From JABAAE01 sp036336715 (lineage in GTDB: Bacteria; Planctomycetota; Planctomycetia; Pirellulales; Pirellulaceae): 64,000 bases of DNA. Position 1 is the stretch's first letter, and the number at the start of each line of letters is the position of its first letter. Location: the NCBI GenBank assembly GCA_036336715.1, contig JAYZFP010000068.1:1-64000 (forward strand). Direction: 5' to 3'. This document shows positions 54,025 through 62,215 of the stretch, piece after piece. Under the pieces are notes generated by a model that did no database searches, had not been told where the DNA came from, and was given only the letters and a program-made list of their open reading frames with translations. A program made the position numbers and the translations under genes.

Positions 54025-54570
54025 ATGAGATTCGTTGCACTTGCCCTGACCGCCTCCTTCCTGCTGTCCAGCCCCAACATGACTGGAAAAGACGCTTCCG
54101 CCGATGACGGTGCGGTGATTGCTCTGTCCGGTGGCAAATTTTCGATGACCGGCGACAAGGGCTGGAAAAAAAAGACGCCCCGCGTCAACATCATCGAGGC
54201 GGAATTCGCAATCCCCAAACTGGAAGGGGACGCGGCGGATGGCCGTTTGACGGTCATGGCATCGGGTGGGGGCGTGAAGGCCAATGTCGACCGATGGAAG
54301 GGCCAGTTCTCGAAAACCGAAAAATCATCCGTCACCAAACAGAAGGTGGGTGATTTCGAAGTCCACATCGTTGACATCAGTGGAACCTTCAAGGATCAGC
54401 GAGGGCCATTTGCTCCCGCAACCATGCGAAAAGACTATCGGATGATGGGCGCCATCATCGTGATGGAAGATGGTCCCGATTACTTTGCCAAGCTTTACGG
54501 TCCCCAAAAAACCATCGAAAAAAATGCCAAGGGGTTCATGGCATTCGTCAAAAGCTTCAAGAAAAAATAA
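54025..54570 (+). CDS. Small secreted protein, function unknown
   Basis: This 181-residue protein has an N-terminal signal (MRFVALALTASFLLSSP). The mature part starts SADDGAVIALSGGKFSMTGDKGWKKK and ends with a lysine-rich tail. AAAGGA sits about 6-8 nt before ATG 54025. The sequence pattern, alternating beta-like stretches ending in YFAKLYGP..T..., resembles conserved planctomycete exported proteins, but I do not recognise a named domain. It follows the GYF gene by 53 nt and may share its transcript. Confidence 0.8.
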   Translation: MRFVALALTASFLLSSPNMTGKDASADDGAVIALSGGKFSMTGDKGWKKKTPRVNIIEAEFAIPKLEGDAADGRLTVMASGGGVKANVDRWKGQFSKTEKSSVTKQKVGDFEVHIVDISGTFKDQRGPFAPATMRKDYRMMGAIIVMEDGPDYFAKLYGPQKTIEKNAKGFMAFVKSFKKK

Positions 54571-54872
54571 GCAAGTCGCTTGCAAGCGTTCGTTGCATCG
54601 ATTGCCTGTAAGGGTTCTGCAGGAATCAGGCTGTGTCGGTTCGCTATTACGGGACCCGCTTTGCACTCCGGTTTAATTTTGGCCGGGTCAATTTTGTCCA
54701 GGTCCCGGCAGCGGGGTCTGTTGGCTGAATCTTGATTTCAAAATCTCGTTCTCAAAATCCCGGTTTCAAAAATTCATTGGCAAACGGTTGGCACCGGCCG
54801 GCGCCGGGATGATGAAAACAACCGCCTGCCGCATCGACGGCGGTTCAGGCGGTCCTGACCAGGGGCATCTTT
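54571..54872. other. Gap between convergent genes, with degenerate repeats
   Basis: This 302-nt gap holds no supported gene. Three degenerate copies of TTTCAAAATCYCG (about 14-bp period) lie at 54736-54775. AACCGCC (54820-54826) and GGCGGTT (54839-54845) form a stem followed on the minus strand by four T residues, a weak candidate terminator for lysA. A small GCAAG/CTTGC hairpin (54571-54583) follows the secreted-protein gene. Confidence 0.45.
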
Positions 54873-56138
54873 CTAGAGAGTCACCATTTTTTCGCCGCGC
54901 ACCAGGTCATCCAGGGATTGACGTTCCCGGATCAGGTGCGGGGTTTCCTGGTGCACCAGTACCTCGGCAGCAAACGGCTTGGAATTGTAGTTGGAAGACA
55001 TGACGTGGCCGTAGGCACCGGCACACTCGATGATCAACAGGTCACCTACCTCGGCCTGGGGGAGTTCGCGACCGCAGACAAAGCCCCCTTCTTCCTGGGT
55101 AAAGATATCTCCCGACTCGCAGAGCGGACCTCCCACGATCGCCTCTACCTCGCCGGGAGACTCCTTCGCAGTCGCTATGGAAATCGGGTGATAGGAACCA
55201 TACATGATCGGGCGTGCCAGGTTATTGAAACCGGCGTCCACCAGGTAGTACAGCTTGTCCCCCATCTTCTTGACTGCGCGTATTTCGGTAAGCAGGTAAC
55301 CCGCTTCGGCTGCCAGGTAGCGGCCCGGTTCAATTTCCAGGGATACCGCGTGCCCAAATTCTTCGGCCAGCTGCTGGCGGGTGGCGTCCCACAATTCGAA
55401 ATACCGGTCAATGTCGATCATTTCATCTGACTCACGGTAGGGTGTGGGCAAACCTCCCCCGGCGGAAATCGTCCGCAAGCTGGGCCCCACCTGCAGGGCC
55501 GTCGACTTCATGGCCTGGCAGACCTGGGAAAGATGCTCGAAATCCGTTCCCGAGCCGATATGCATGTGCAGACCGGAAATCGTCACCCCGGATGCTTTTG
55601 CGCGAGCCAGGCAATCTTCAAGCTGGCCATGCCAGATTCCGTGCTTGGAGCTGTCCCCCCCGGTGTTGGTCTTCTGGCTGTGACCATGTCCGAACCCGGG
55701 ATTGATCCGCAGGGTCATCTCCGCATCCGGCTGGATCTCTCCCAGCTGGTTGATCATCTCCGGAGAGCCGGCGTTACAGTGTACCGGATGCTGTTGCAGA
55801 AACTCGATCGTCGCGCGATCAAAGAGGTCCGCCGTGTAGACGACAGGATGGGGCTCCCCCTGAAGTTCATAGCCTGCCAGCTGGGCCCGCCTGATTTCCC
55901 CCAGGCTGACCGCGTCGACCATCACACCCTGCCTGCGAACCAGATCGAGAATCGCGAGGTTCGAATTGGCTTTCTGGGCATAACGGATCACATCAAACCT
56001 TTTCAGGTCTTTGATCCGTTCCATGATCGTGGCAGCGTCATAGATATAGGTGGGTGTACCATAATTTTCAGCAAGCTCCCGAACGGGAACGCCTGCAATT
56101 TCACTTCGACTGATGGAAAAACCGGGTAGGGTGGCCAT
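54873..56138 (-). CDS. lysA: Diaminopimelate decarboxylase
   Basis: This enzyme of about 421 residues catalyses the last step of lysine synthesis, converting meso-diaminopimelate to lysine. It is a fold-type III PLP enzyme. The cofactor lysine is in RYAQKANSN, HMHIGSGT is the glycine-rich stretch near the substrate site, and the C-terminal half has the GGPLCESGD block, in which Cys and neighbours form the active site of the partner subunit. ATG 56138 (residues ATLPGFS) is my choice; ATGs at 56168 and 56231 remain possible, since none has a strong ribosome binding site. Carboxynorspermidine decarboxylase is a related alternative but fits the motifs less well. Confidence 0.93.
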   Translation of the reverse strand: MATLPGFSISRSEIAGVPVRELAENYGTPTYIYDAATIMERIKDLKRFDVIRYAQKANSNLAILDLVRRQGVMVDAVSLGEIRRAQLAGYELQGEPHPVVYTADLFDRATIEFLQQHPVHCNAGSPEMINQLGEIQPDAEMTLRINPGFGHGHSQKTNTGGDSSKHGIWHGQLEDCLARAKASGVTISGLHMHIGSGTDFEHLSQVCQAMKSTALQVGPSLRTISAGGGLPTPYRESDEMIDIDRYFELWDATRQQLAEEFGHAVSLEIEPGRYLAAEAGYLLTEIRAVKKMGDKLYYLVDAGFNNLARPIMYGSYHPISIATAKESPGEVEAIVGGPLCESGDIFTQEEGGFVCGRELPQAEVGDLLIIECAGAYGHVMSSNYNSKPFAAEVLVHQETPHLIRERQSLDDLVRGEKMVTL

Positions 56139-56329
56139 GGATGTTCTTTCTGCTGAGGAAGCACCCATTTTACGAAGCTTGCCCCGGGTGAGAAAGTGCC
56201 GGTCGGCTGCACCGCTGACCGGGTCAGCCAAGCAGTCGATTCCCTCACGGGATAAACCGAAAGCAAAAAACGGCTATCATCAGGCATATTGGCGACACTG
56301 TCCGGATCTCCTTGCCAAGGAAACGACTC

Positions 56330-56683
56330 ATGGAAAACTTCAAATTGGTCCTGCCCGAACATTTGAACCATTACGGGTTCCTGTTCGGTGGCTACCTGCT
56401 CAAGTTCGTCGACGAAATCGCCTGGATTGCCGCCAGCCGGGAATACCCGGGATTTAATTTCGTGACGATCGGAATGGACCGGGTTGAATTCCGGAAAAGT
56501 GTTCGCCAGGGTACGATCCTTCGCTTTCAGGCGACCCGAAAAAAAGTGGGCAACACCTCGGTCACCTTTCGGGTCGAGGTCTTTATCGATCAGGAACAAG
56601 GAGAGCCCGACTCCGTTTTTTCGACCTCGGTCACCTTGGTGCGTGTCGACGAAAATGGTCAAAAGCGACCGCTGAGCGATTGA
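56330..56683 (+). CDS. Hotdog-fold acyl-CoA thioesterase
   Basis: This 117-residue protein is a compact YciA/BFIT-type hotdog-fold thioesterase. HYGFLFGGYLLKFVDEIAW contains the conserved N/H-G...GG..L...D/E pattern of the central helix, and MDRVEFRKSVRQGTILRFQA and VFSTSVTLVRVDENG are the next strands. It should hydrolyse acyl-CoA esters in the cytoplasm. ATG 56330 has AAGGAA 8 nt upstream; TTG 56312 is less likely. It is convergent with fabG. Confidence 0.88.
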   Translation: MENFKLVLPEHLNHYGFLFGGYLLKFVDEIAWIAASREYPGFNFVTIGMDRVEFRKSVRQGTILRFQATRKKVGNTSVTFRVEVFIDQEQGEPDSVFSTSVTLVRVDENGQKRPLSD

Positions 56684-56739
56684 ACACCGGCAGCCGCCAC
56701 AGGTAATGGCAAGAGGCAGGTAGAAGATGGGCAACCGGT

Positions 56740-57492
56740 TCAGCCCCACCAACCACCATTGACATGAATGGTCTGACCGGAGACATAGGACGCCAGGTCA
56801 CTGGCCAGAAACAGGACCACACTGGCAACCTCTCCCGGTTCGCCAAATCGGCCGAGAGGAACCTGTGAAAGCATCCATTTTCTGTTTTCTTCCGGAATGG
56901 ACTCGCCCATTTCAGTCTGGATCACACCTGGTGCCACCGCGTTGACCATGATGTTCCTGCGGGCCAGCTCCTTGCTCAGCACCTTGGTCAACCCGATCAC
57001 TCCTGACTTGGCCGCCACGTAATTGGCCTGGCCAAAAAAACCGGTCGCTGCCGCCAGGGAGGCGATGTTGATCACCCGGCCACCCTCGTTGATTTTTTCA
57101 ACCGCGGCCTTGCAGGTATGGAAGACACCCGTGAGGTTCGTATCGATCACATCCTGCCATTCGGTCTCGCTCATTTTTTTCAGGGTCCGGTCGCGGAGGA
57201 TACCCGCGTTATTGACCAAAACATCCAGCCCACCGAATTGCTCCATTGCCTGTTCAATAGCACCTTCCATCTGTTGGCTGCTGCGGACGTCTCCCCCCAC
57301 AGCCAGCGTTCTTTCCCCCAGTTCAGCTACGATCGCCTCTGCCCTGCCCCGATTCCTGCCATCCGGATCATCAAAGTAGTTGATCACCACCTGGCTACCA
57401 GCCGCATGGAGGGTCCGGGCTATGCTCTCACCAATCCCCTGGCTGCTGCCGGTAACCAGGGAAACCTTGCCGTTCAGATCGATGGTGTGCAT
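56740..57492 (-). CDS. fabG: 3-oxoacyl-ACP reductase (SDR family)
   Basis: This 250-residue short-chain dehydrogenase has TGSSQGIG (14-21), NNAGI in VLVNNAGILRD and the catalytic Tyr-x3-Lys in ANYVAAKSG, with IINIASLAA-type Ser context (VINIAS). The C-terminal GQTIHVNGGWWG is typical of FabG-like reductases of fatty acid synthesis. The start ATG 57492 has GGGGAGA 5 nt upstream. Other SDRs act on sugars or alcohols, so the FabG name rests on overall similarity. The small protein gene upstream is 28 nt away and probably in the same transcript. Confidence 0.9.
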   Translation of the reverse strand: MHTIDLNGKVSLVTGSSQGIGESIARTLHAAGSQVVINYFDDPDGRNRGRAEAIVAELGERTLAVGGDVRSSQQMEGAIEQAMEQFGGLDVLVNNAGILRDRTLKKMSETEWQDVIDTNLTGVFHTCKAAVEKINEGGRVINIASLAAATGFFGQANYVAAKSGVIGLTKVLSKELARRNIMVNAVAPGVIQTEMGESIPEENRKWMLSQVPLGRFGEPGEVASVVLFLASDLASYVSGQTIHVNGGWWG

Positions 57493-57520
57493 GGGTGTCT
57501 CCCCGTGGGAAAAACGTCTT

Positions 57521-57775
57521 TTATTTGTCAAGGGTTTTGATCAGGTTGGCTACCAGTTCCGGGTTATCCTGTTCCAGCAGGTGGTCGATGGTTTTCTGTT
57601 TGACCCCCATTTTTCCAAGATGGGTCGCGACATGTTTCCAATTCTGTTTTCTTTTCCGGCCTTCGGACAGGTAAAGCTCGGTCACCAGTTCCTGCAGTCG
57701 CTGAATGGCGATGTTTTCACGGTTTTCATAATAATTCCTGATGACTTTCTGCTGAAATTTGGATCGATCGGGCAT
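57521..57775 (-). CDS. Small conserved protein upstream of fabG
   Basis: This 84-residue protein is highly charged and predominantly helical (PDRSKFQQKVIRNYYENRENIAIQRL and onward). I recognise no named domain. ATG 57775 is the first plausible start; the frame opens further upstream but those codons are not protein-like and lie over the divergent glyA leader. It ends 28 nt before fabG on the same strand. Similar short proteins next to fabG seem to be a planctomycete feature, but I cannot verify that here. Confidence 0.7.
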   Translation of the reverse strand: MPDRSKFQQKVIRNYYENRENIAIQRLQELVTELYLSEGRKRKQNWKHVATHLGKMGVKQKTIDHLLEQDNPELVANLIKTLDK

Positions 57776-57941
57776 TGGGAATTGCTGGGGCTGATTTAAG
57801 TCGTGAATCGTCGGCCAAACTGTGCGGTCTCCATTGACGAAAGCGCTGAACGTCCGAGAATGGATAGACCCAGTCAAGCTGGATGTAACGCTTTCGTCGT
57901 TAGAGTCTAACACAAAGCACTACCCAATCATCGGAACGTTA

Positions 57942-59198
57942 ATGAATTCACTTGAACAACAGGATCCGGAAGTTTTTTCCGTGATTTCGGAAGAGGCCCA
58001 GCGACAGCGTGCCGGCCTCGAGCTGATCGCCAGCGAAAATTACACCAGCCGGGCCATCATGGAAGCTACCGGCAGCGTCCTGACCAACAAATATGCCGAA
58101 GGTTATCCCGGGCGGCGTTATTATGGGGGTTGTGAACACGTGGACGTCGTGGAGGATCTGGCCAGGGAACGTGCCAAACAGCTTTTTGGAGCCGAATTCG
58201 CCAACGTTCAGCCCAGCAGCGGCTCACAAGCCAACCAGAGCATTTACCTGACCCTGCTGGAACCGGGCGATACCGTCCTGGGGTTGGATCTCGCACACGG
58301 AGGCCACCTGACTCACGGGATGAAACTGAATCTTTCCGGAAAGCTCTACAATTTCGTCAACTACGGGGTAGACACGCAAAATCACCGAATCGATTTTGAC
58401 CAGGTCGCCAGGCTCGCCCGAGAGCAGAAGCCCAAGTTGATCGTTGCCGGTGCCAGCGCTTACCCGAGAGAAATCCACCATGGCCGCTTTGCCGAAATCG
58501 CTGAAGAGGTTGGCGCCAAGCTGTTTGTCGACATGGCCCACTATGCAGGTCTGGTCGCCGCCGGTTTACACGACAACCCGGTCAAGGTTGCCGACTTTGT
58601 TTCAACGACGACACACAAAACCCTGCGGGGCCCGCGGGGCGGACTGGTGCTGTGCAAGAAGGAATATGCCCGGGAGATCAACCGAAGCGTGTTCCCCGGG
58701 ATGCAGGGAGGACCCTTGATGCACGTTGTGGCAGGCAAGGCCGTCTGTTTCCGTGAAGCACTGGACCCTTCGTTCCGCGTCTACTGCGAGGCGGTAATAG
58801 AAAATGCAAAAACGCTCGCGGACTGCCTGATGAAGGGCGGTCTCAAGCTCTCCTCCGGCGGAACCGAAAACCACCTGATGCTGGTCGATGTCACCAGTGT
58901 CGGTCTCGGCGGAAAACTGGCTGAACAATCGCTCGATGCCTGCGGGATTACCGTCAACATGAACATGATTCCCTTTGACCAGCGAAAACCGATGGACCCC
59001 AGTGGAATCCGGATTGGGACCCCCGCTTTGACAACCCGGGGGATGGGATCAGACGAGATGAAACAGATTGGCGACTGGATCCTCGCAGTTTTGAAGGATC
59101 CCGAAAACAAATCCCTTTTAGGGGAAACCAGAACCGCAGTGGCCGAACTTTGCGATCACTTCCCTGTTCCTGCTGATCGCATTTCCGTTGCCCAGTAG
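57942..59198 (+). CDS. glyA: Serine hydroxymethyltransferase
   Basis: This 418-residue PLP enzyme interconverts serine and glycine while making methylene-tetrahydrofolate. LIASENYTS, NKYAEGYPGRRYYGGCE and the cofactor lysine in STTTHKTLRGPRGG are all present, as are the folate-binding C-terminal blocks. The start ATG 57942 sits before NSLEQQDPEV; in-frame codons upstream to 57822 are not family-like. It is divergent from the fabG pair. It links the window's C1 theme to folate rather than to methanopterin. Confidence 0.97.
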   Translation: MNSLEQQDPEVFSVISEEAQRQRAGLELIASENYTSRAIMEATGSVLTNKYAEGYPGRRYYGGCEHVDVVEDLARERAKQLFGAEFANVQPSSGSQANQSIYLTLLEPGDTVLGLDLAHGGHLTHGMKLNLSGKLYNFVNYGVDTQNHRIDFDQVARLAREQKPKLIVAGASAYPREIHHGRFAEIAEEVGAKLFVDMAHYAGLVAAGLHDNPVKVADFVSTTTHKTLRGPRGGLVLCKKEYAREINRSVFPGMQGGPLMHVVAGKAVCFREALDPSFRVYCEAVIENAKTLADCLMKGGLKLSSGGTENHLMLVDVTSVGLGGKLAEQSLDACGITVNMNMIPFDQRKPMDPSGIRIGTPALTTRGMGSDEMKQIGDWILAVLKDPENKSLLGETRTAVAELCDHFPVPADRISVAQ

Positions 59199-59478
59199 GA
59201 GTATGCACGGCAGGACGCTACCCGGCAGCTTTTTGGACGCTATCGTTTTTTGCCCCCCGATTTCGATTACACAATCAACCCATGGACTTTCGTTGCCTGA
59301 ACCCGGCCCGGGGTATGGCAGTTCCCGGGACAAAAAGGAGCCAACCAGCACTCGCCCGCAACACGATCCCAGGGTACAACCGGATTTACGGCGACCGATT
59401 GTCTCCGAAAACGGGCGCCCCTGCCGGAAATAGCTGCATGATTGCCCCAGCATTCCACCAACCCATCCTGACTGACCA

Positions 59479-60357
59479 ATGAGCCAAGCGGAACCATGGA
59501 CGACCAAACGCCTGCTTGAGTGGACGACCGACTATCTCAAACAGAACGGTTCGGATTCACCCCGGCTGGATGCCGAAGTCCTGCTGGCCGAGGCACGTGG
59601 CTGCCAACGAATCGAACTCTATACGGCTTTTGACCAGGTGACCCCCGACGAACAATTGGCCACCTTTCGAGGCTGGATTCGGGAACGGGCAGCCGGTAAA
59701 CCGGTTGCCTACCTCGTCGGTCACCGCGAATTCTATTCGCTTCCCTTCAGCGTTAATGAACACGTCCTGATTCCCCGACCGGAAACCGAACTGCTGGTGA
59801 CACTGGCGATCGATTGCCTTTCACGCAGTTCCGCTGAACTCCCGACCGTTTGCGATGTCGGAACCGGGAGCGGATGCATACCGGTAGCGATTGCCCGAAA
59901 CCATCCGACCTGCTCACTGACTGCGATTGATCTCTGTGGAGAGGCACTCCAGGTTGCCAGGCAAAACGCTGAAGAGCACCAGGTAAGCGATCGAATTGAA
60001 TTTCTCCAGGGTGACCTGTTGGCCCCCCTGACCAGCCAACCACCGTTTGATCTGGTTGTCAGCAACCCGCCCTACATCGGACTGGGTGAAAAAGAAGGCC
60101 TGGCAAGCGAAGTCAGGGATCACGAACCTCACCTGGCTCTGTTCGCAGGAAAGGTTGGAACGGAGATCATCCAGCGCCTGGTCGATCAGGCCACACGCTG
60201 GCTGAAACCGGGGGGTACCCTGATGTTCGAGACCAGCCCGCTGGTCATCGACCAGTGTGTCGAACTGGTTGAGAGGAACCCGGGATTCGAAGGAATTCAA
60301 ATCCAGTCGGATCTCTCCAAGCAACCGCGGGTCGTGGCCGCGGAGAAAACAGCCTGA
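59479..60357 (+). CDS. prmC: Release factor glutamine methyltransferase
   Basis: This 292-residue enzyme methylates the GGQ glutamine of peptide release factors. Motif I is DVGTGSGCIPVA (126-137), and the substrate-binding N-P-P-Y is at 196-199. The N-terminal helical domain ends with the typical AAGKPVAYLVGHREFYSLPF. Length is as expected. The preceding 280-nt gap has no recognisable gene. Confidence 0.95.
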   Translation: MSQAEPWTTKRLLEWTTDYLKQNGSDSPRLDAEVLLAEARGCQRIELYTAFDQVTPDEQLATFRGWIRERAAGKPVAYLVGHREFYSLPFSVNEHVLIPRPETELLVTLAIDCLSRSSAELPTVCDVGTGSGCIPVAIARNHPTCSLTAIDLCGEALQVARQNAEEHQVSDRIEFLQGDLLAPLTSQPPFDLVVSNPPYIGLGEKEGLASEVRDHEPHLALFAGKVGTEIIQRLVDQATRWLKPGGTLMFETSPLVIDQCVELVERNPGFEGIQIQSDLSKQPRVVAAEKTA

Positions 60358-60370
60358 GACTCCCTCCCCC

Positions 60371-60386
60371 GGCCGGATGCCCGGCC
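60371..60386 (+). other. GC-rich hairpin after prmC
   Basis: GGCCGG (60371-60376) and CCGGCC (60381-60386) form a 6-bp stem with a 4-nt loop, 14 nt after the prmC stop. There is only a weak T-run, so intrinsic termination would be inefficient. Confidence 0.4.
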
Positions 60387-60634
60387 TTCACCACCTAAAA
60401 AATGCTTCTTCCCGGTCCTCTTTGCAGGATTTTCTAAAGTCCCGAGAGTTTTTGACCGAGAGTCAGGTGATAGCATTTCGCTGCAGAAAACCGCATCCCC
60501 TTTGTCAGAAAGAACTTACATCCGAATCCAACAAGGAAGCGTTGTCGTGGCATGAATCCTGCATATCATGTCCGCAACCTGTCTACCGGCTGGTCTGCCC
60601 TGGCCGGCATACTTTTTCTGCAAAGGAATGAACG

Positions 60635-60997
60635 ATGCTAGTACTCTCAAGGAAGCAAAAGCAGCAAATCAAAATCGGTGATCAGATCGAGGTAACCGTT
60701 CTGCAAATCAAAGGCGGTTCTGTTCGAATCGGAATCGAGGCCCCCAGGGAAATCCACGTGATGCGAGGCGAGCTGACCGAATTTCAGCATCCCCATCCGG
60801 AAGAGAGTGTTGAACCCGTTCGCTGCGGTAGGGGAAACAGCGCGGCATCCAAACCCTCCAACCTGCAGCGAGAACAGTCCTCTTCTGCCCGAATTCTGGA
60901 ACTCAAAATCCTCGGCGGCAGGGAAGACGATTCTGCAGCTCCGACACGTCTGACGGAAATCGCCAACTCCATCGCCTCACTCAATCTGCCTCGGTGA
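60635..60997 (+). CDS. csrA: Carbon storage regulator CsrA with C-terminal extension
   Basis: This 120-residue protein starts with the CsrA fold (MLVLSRKQKQQIKIGDQIEVTVLQ, GGSVRIGIEAPREIHVMRGEL), a small dimeric RNA-binding regulator that blocks ribosome access at GGA motifs. The core ends near residue 50. Normal CsrA has 60-75 residues; here about 70 extra residues follow, polar and Ser/Arg/Glu-rich, without a recognisable domain. The ribosome binding site AAGGA has a GGA directly ahead of the start, so autoregulation is possible. A short upstream reading frame overlaps the start codon by a few bases. Confidence 0.93.
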   Translation: MLVLSRKQKQQIKIGDQIEVTVLQIKGGSVRIGIEAPREIHVMRGELTEFQHPHPEESVEPVRCGRGNSAASKPSNLQREQSSSARILELKILGGREDDSAAPTRLTEIANSIASLNLPR

Positions 60998-61081
60998 CGC
61001 TCAAAGCGCTGTCGTTGGCCTACTGACCTGCCAGCGTTGGAAGGTCGGAGGCGGAAAGGGCTGGTCGGGAACAGGCCACAC

Positions 61082-62065
61082 CTACTTCAGGGACTCGGCC
61101 AGCCTTTTCATTCCCTCCTCGTGGCTGACCTCCGGGGAGTAACCGAAATCCCGGGCGGCCTTGCCAATGTCGTAGTAATGACTGGTGGCCAGTTGAGCGG
61201 CGAGGAACCGGGTCATCCTGGGCTCGCTTTGCCAGCCCAAAACCTTGTACAGACCTTCCAGCAACAGGCCAGCGTTCCAGGCCAACCGATACGAAATCCT
61301 GCGTTTCACCCTGGATTGACCCGTTTGTTCCAGGATCTCGTTGATCCAGTCCCAGCAATTCACGGGGCTACCCTGGCTGATAAAGTAGGCTTCCCCGCAA
61401 ACCGCTGCTCCCGGTTTCATTGCGTCGGCTGCCTGCAGGTGGGCCGCTGCAGCATTTTCGACGTACACGTTGTCCACCAGGTTACTCCCCTCTCCAACCA
61501 GCCGCAGTTTCCCGGAACGGGCCCGTTCAATCAGGCGCGGGATCAGGTGTTGATCACGGGGGCCCCAAATCAGGTGAGGACGCAACGCGCAGGTCATCAA
61601 CGAATCCGAATTCGATTCCAAAACCGCCTGCTCGGCGTACGCCTTGGTTTGAGGATAGTAACAGAGCCACCGCGATGGGTAAGGCACCGACTCATCAACC
61701 CCCAACTGGTCAAGACCGTCAAAAGCAACGCTGGGGCTACTGCAATAAACCAGTTTTCCCACCGCCTGGCGGCGGCAGGACTCAATCACATTGAGCGTCC
61801 CCAAGGTGTTGATCCCGTAAAATTTTTTCCAGGGGCCCCAAATCCCGGCAATTGCCGCAACATGAAAAACGGTGTCCACTCCCTGGCAGGCCAAATCGGT
61901 TTTTTCCCGGTCCTGGATATCCCCTTCGATCTGCTCGACACCAAGCGAATTGAGAGCTGGATAGCTGCGGCGGGAGAGTGACCGAACCTCATCACCACGG
62001 TTCAGCAACTGCTCCACGATGTACTGACCCAAAAAACCGCCGCCGCCGGTAACGAGTGCTTTCAC
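61082..62065 (-). CDS. NAD-dependent epimerase/3-beta-HSD-like reductase (OleD-like)
   Basis: This 327-residue protein is an extended SDR. The cofactor motif TGGGGFLG is at 6-13, DVVFHVAA-like TVFHVAAIAGIWGPW follows, and the catalytic Tyr-x3-Lys is in CYYPQTKAYAEQAV, after YCSSPSVAFDG. The CSSPSVAFDG...YYPQTK combination is typical of OleD, the 2-alkyl-3-oxoalkanoate reductase of bacterial long-chain olefin synthesis. No OleA, OleB or OleC is in the window, so the pathway is not shown. The start is GTG 62065 before KALVTGG; a longer frame to 62131 exists. It is convergent with csrA. Confidence 0.83.
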   Translation of the reverse strand: MKALVTGGGGFLGQYIVEQLLNRGDEVRSLSRRSYPALNSLGVEQIEGDIQDREKTDLACQGVDTVFHVAAIAGIWGPWKKFYGINTLGTLNVIESCRRQAVGKLVYCSSPSVAFDGLDQLGVDESVPYPSRWLCYYPQTKAYAEQAVLESNSDSLMTCALRPHLIWGPRDQHLIPRLIERARSGKLRLVGEGSNLVDNVYVENAAAAHLQAADAMKPGAAVCGEAYFISQGSPVNCWDWINEILEQTGQSRVKRRISYRLAWNAGLLLEGLYKVLGWQSEPRMTRFLAAQLATSHYYDIGKAARDFGYSPEVSHEEGMKRLAESLK

Positions 62066-62215
62066 TGGAATTGCCCAAAAGAAATCGAATCGGAATTTTC
62101 CGGATTTTTGGCCCCGATTGCAATGCTCCAACCCGATTTTCGTCCGGTTCGCACCTTTTTCTGTCGGGCGATTTCCGGTCTGATAACGTTGTTCGACTGA
62201 TTTGAAGGAAATTGA

